Positions 61,984 through 64,000 of a DNA stretch of 64,000 nt are shown here, piece after piece. Source of the DNA: Vibrio penaeicida (GTDB taxonomy: Bacteria; Pseudomonadota; Gammaproteobacteria; Enterobacterales; Vibrionaceae); the NCBI RefSeq assembly GCF_030689305.1, contig NZ_JAUYVM010000013.1:105588-169587 (forward strand), in the 5' to 3' direction. Made by a program: the position numbers and the translations under genes. The notes under the pieces are model-generated. The model searched no databases. It was not told where the DNA came from and worked only from the letters and a program-made list of their open reading frames with translations. How positions within the stretch are numbered: position 1 is the first letter of the stretch; each line of letters starts with the position of its first letter.

Positions 61984-64000
61984 ATGGCCGCTTTTTCTCC
62001 TTTATTTTCTGCAGGCTTGTCTGCACTGGGTAAAGTTATCGTAATAGACACTCGAGGTGACTTAAAAATTGTCTCTGAGGATTATGCACTCCTACCTGGG
62101 GAAGTCTTTGTCGCTATAGATGATGAGGTCGTTTTGGCTGAGCTTCCTGTGAAAGAGGCTGAGCCGGAGCTTTCAACGGATATTGACCAAATATTGGCGA
62201 CAATTGAATCAGGTCAAGACCCTACCTTACTTGTGGATTTCGCCTCCGCTGCAGGGGTTGAACCACCATCACAAGAAAAAATTCTAATTATCGATATTGC
62301 GGGTAACATCAAAATTGTACCTGCAAATACGATACTGGTTGCAGGTGAGGTTGTTCTACAAGATGAAAGCGGATTGTTGCTATTCTCAGAAAGCGATCTG
62401 CCGACGACTTCTATTGTTGGTGATGATGGTGAACTGATTAGTCTCGATACCGACCCAGAGATTGACCAAATATTTGCTGCGTTAGAGGCCGGAGAGGATC
62501 CGACTCAAATTGAAGAACTTGCTCCTGCAGCTGGTGGTGGGGCTGGTGGGTCGTCAATAGGCTTGTCAGGTGAAATTGAACGAACAGATGCACAGGTTTT
62601 AGCATCAACATCTTTCGATACGTCTGGAATACAAAGCCAGGGTTTATCTGAAACACAGAGCCTTTCTTTGCTCAACCTTTTGCAAATCGCCGCGATCAAT
62701 CAGTTACCTTCTGCTCAAAACTTTAATGCCGCTTTGGATGAAGATACGTCTATTGTTGGCCAAGTATTGGCGACAGACGCAGACCTTCCATCTGGAGCAA
62801 GCCTGACTTACTCAACAACGTCGACGGCTATTGGTTTAACTTTCAACACGGATGGCGGCTATACGTTTGATGCATCAAGTTATGATTCACTGTCTGAAGG
62901 TGAAGAACTGGTTATTACTATTCCTTACACTGCGACAGATAATTTAGGTGGTTCTGGCTCCGGTATATTAACGATCACAATTACGGGCACAAATGATGCA
63001 CCTGTTGCTAAGGCTGAATCTTTCTCAGTAAATGAAGACGAGACCTTCTCGGGGCAAATGGACGCCACCGATATCGACCTGCCAGCGGGTAGCGTTTTAG
63101 ACTTCTCTATTACCGACACAATTGAAGGGCTGACCTTCAATAATGATGGGTCTTATACTTTTGATGCCAGCAGCTACGATTACCTGCAGGAAGGGAAAAT
63201 ACTACAAATACCAGTTGTAGTAACCGTAACCGATGAAGCGGGAGGGACTGATACAACAACGCTGACCATTACTATTGTGGGTACCAATGATGCGTCTGTT
63301 GTGTCGGCAGATACCAGAACTCTGACAGAAACAAACAGTGTTCTTACTTCTTCAGGAACACTGACTAGCACAGATGTCGATGGACCGGATAACAGTTTTA
63401 CCGCCAATACCATAACTAACGACTTTGGCACGTTTGTCATTGATGTAGATGGAAACTGGACGTTTTCATCCAATGGTGCATTTGATCACCTTCGTGTTGG
63501 AGAAGAGGCCAGTTTTACCTACCCCGTCACAACAGCCGATGGCACAGCCAGCTCGGTTGAAATCACCATTCAAGGTACGAATGACTTACCTGTTGTAGAA
63601 GAACGTTTAGGCGGTTGGACCCAAGAAGATAGCACCACTCGTATTGTTAAAAATCTAGTTGTTCAGGATTTGGATAACGACAATCATACGTTTGCCGTAG
63701 CGGGCGGGACCGCACCGGCAGACAGCGTAGGTATCTTCAAAATAAATGCCGAAGGGGTTTGGACGTTTGAATTGATCCCCGGCAAAGCGGACTACCTGAA
63801 AGAAGGTCAGAAACTGTTTGAAACCTATCAAGTCAAAGTGACGGATGAAGATGGCGGCGAAACAACAGTAGAGGTCTTAATTGGTATTAAGGGCACCAAC
63901 GATGCGTCGGTTGTGTCGTCAGATTCGGTCACGCTCGTTGAAACCGACAGTGTTCTTACTTCTTCAGGAACACTGACTAGCACGGATGTAGATGGACCGG
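61984..64000 (+). CDS. Giant repeat adhesin with retention module (LapA/BapA type), 3' end outside window
   Basis: At least 672 residues are in the window and the frame continues past the end. The N-terminus lacks a signal peptide, as in type I substrates, and holds two similar stretches (about 14-91 and 96-184). Each has GKVIVID/EKILIID, a DQI.AtiE.GqDPT segment, and an AAG motif: SAAG at 88-91 and PAAG at 181-184. In LapA-type proteins the protease LapG cleaves such a di-alanine in the retention module. A Gly-rich linker (GGGAGGSS) and a low-complexity segment (about 195-238) follow. Cadherin/VCBS-like repeats follow (NEDETFSGQMDATDIDLP; TNDAPV; GTNDASVVS), the later ones in a 612-bp (204-residue) period with nearly identical DNA at 63338 and 63950. 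Function: calcium-dependent surface adhesion and biofilm formation, released by LapG when c-di-GMP falls. Confidence 0.92.
   Translation, partial: MAAFSPLFSAGLSALGKVIVIDTRGDLKIVSEDYALLPGEVFVAIDDEVVLAELPVKEAEPELSTDIDQILATIESGQDPTLLVDFASAAGVEPPSQEKILIIDIAGNIKIVPANTILVAGEVVLQDESGLLLFSESDLPTTSIVGDDGELISLDTDPEIDQIFAALEAGEDPTQIEELAPAAGGGAGGSSIGLSGEIERTDAQVLASTSFDTSGIQSQGLSETQSLSLLNLLQIAAINQLPSAQNFNAALDEDTSIVGQVLATDADLPSGASLTYSTTSTAIGLTFNTDGGYTFDASSYDSLSEGEELVITIPYTATDNLGGSGSGILTITITGTNDAPVAKAESFSVNEDETFSGQMDATDIDLPAGSVLDFSITDTIEGLTFNNDGSYTFDASSYDYLQEGKILQIPVVVTVTDEAGGTDTTTLTITIVGTNDASVVSADTRTLTETNSVLTSSGTLTSTDVDGPDNSFTANTITNDFGTFVIDVDGNWTFSSNGAFDHLRVGEEASFTYPVTTADGTASSVEITIQGTNDLPVVEERLGGWTQEDSTTRIVKNLVVQDLDNDNHTFAVAGGTAPADSVGIFKINAEGVWTFELIPGKADYLKEGQKLFETYQVKVTDEDGGETTVEVLIGIKGTNDASVVSSDSVTLVETDSVLTSSGTLTSTDVDGP

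Overview
The window looks like a stretch of a Vibrionaceae chromosome, most likely Vibrio. The signs are moderate GC, a tandem glycine riboswitch in front of a sodium:alanine/glycine symporter, an AspS-like type II secretion pilotin, a large LapA/BapA-type adhesin locus and several c-di-GMP proteins. Most genes are ordinary accessory or housekeeping metabolism in small operons, and intergenic gaps often carry clear intrinsic terminators. No tRNA, rRNA, CRISPR array or prophage was seen.

Left part (1-9.5 kb): a 5'-truncated GGDEF-EAL protein, a hydroxypyruvate isomerase-like gene, an AGCS symporter, the respiratory D-lactate dehydrogenase Dld and a second-type HflK/HflC-like pair. From 9.7 to 16.2 kb lies the least conventional metabolic block. 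It is a minus-strand operon of a DUF1611 (DgcN-type) protein, a PLP-dependent amino-acid racemase and an AspS-like lipoprotein. A second DUF1611 paralogue lies on the plus strand 2.6 kb away. Both DUF1611 genes have leaders of about 110 nt with a similarly placed GCTTAGT-containing hairpin. Regulators, an AhpD-like protein and a cold-shock protein lie between them.

Middle (16-33 kb): Lrp/EamA, cutC/SIS/AraC, a wrecked IS982-type transposase, a 265-bp MITE-like element with 23-bp perfect inverted ends, a secreted phospholipase D-like protein behind 29-bp tandem repeats, an M32 carboxypeptidase, a LysE exporter, an alpha/beta hydrolase, a riboswitch-controlled AGCS symporter, an orphan two-gene unit with an ankyrin-like protein, a FabG-like reductase and a small membrane-protein pair.

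33-53 kb: a TolC-HlyD-ABC2-ABC2 exporter operon with no ATPase gene, a CitA/CitB-type two-component system with a substrate-binding protein, and a two-gene secreted-protein operon. These are followed by a tctCBA tripartite tricarboxylate transporter divergent from gntR-prpBCDE. Two near-identical TTGT-N2-ACAA palindromes between the divergent units suggest that the GntR protein controls both, tying tricarboxylate uptake to the methylcitrate cycle.

53-64 kb: a GNAT acetyltransferase, a secreted Nudix protein fused to a PAP2-like membrane domain that has lost its catalytic residues, queE-queC, a TPR-GGDEF protein, a DUF2750 protein, and the adhesin locus. That locus has a TolC/LapE-like and an OmpA-like gene divergent from a giant repeat adhesin cut off by the window end. 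The adhesin start carries what looks like a duplicated retention module with two di-alanine (AAG) candidate LapG cleavage sites.
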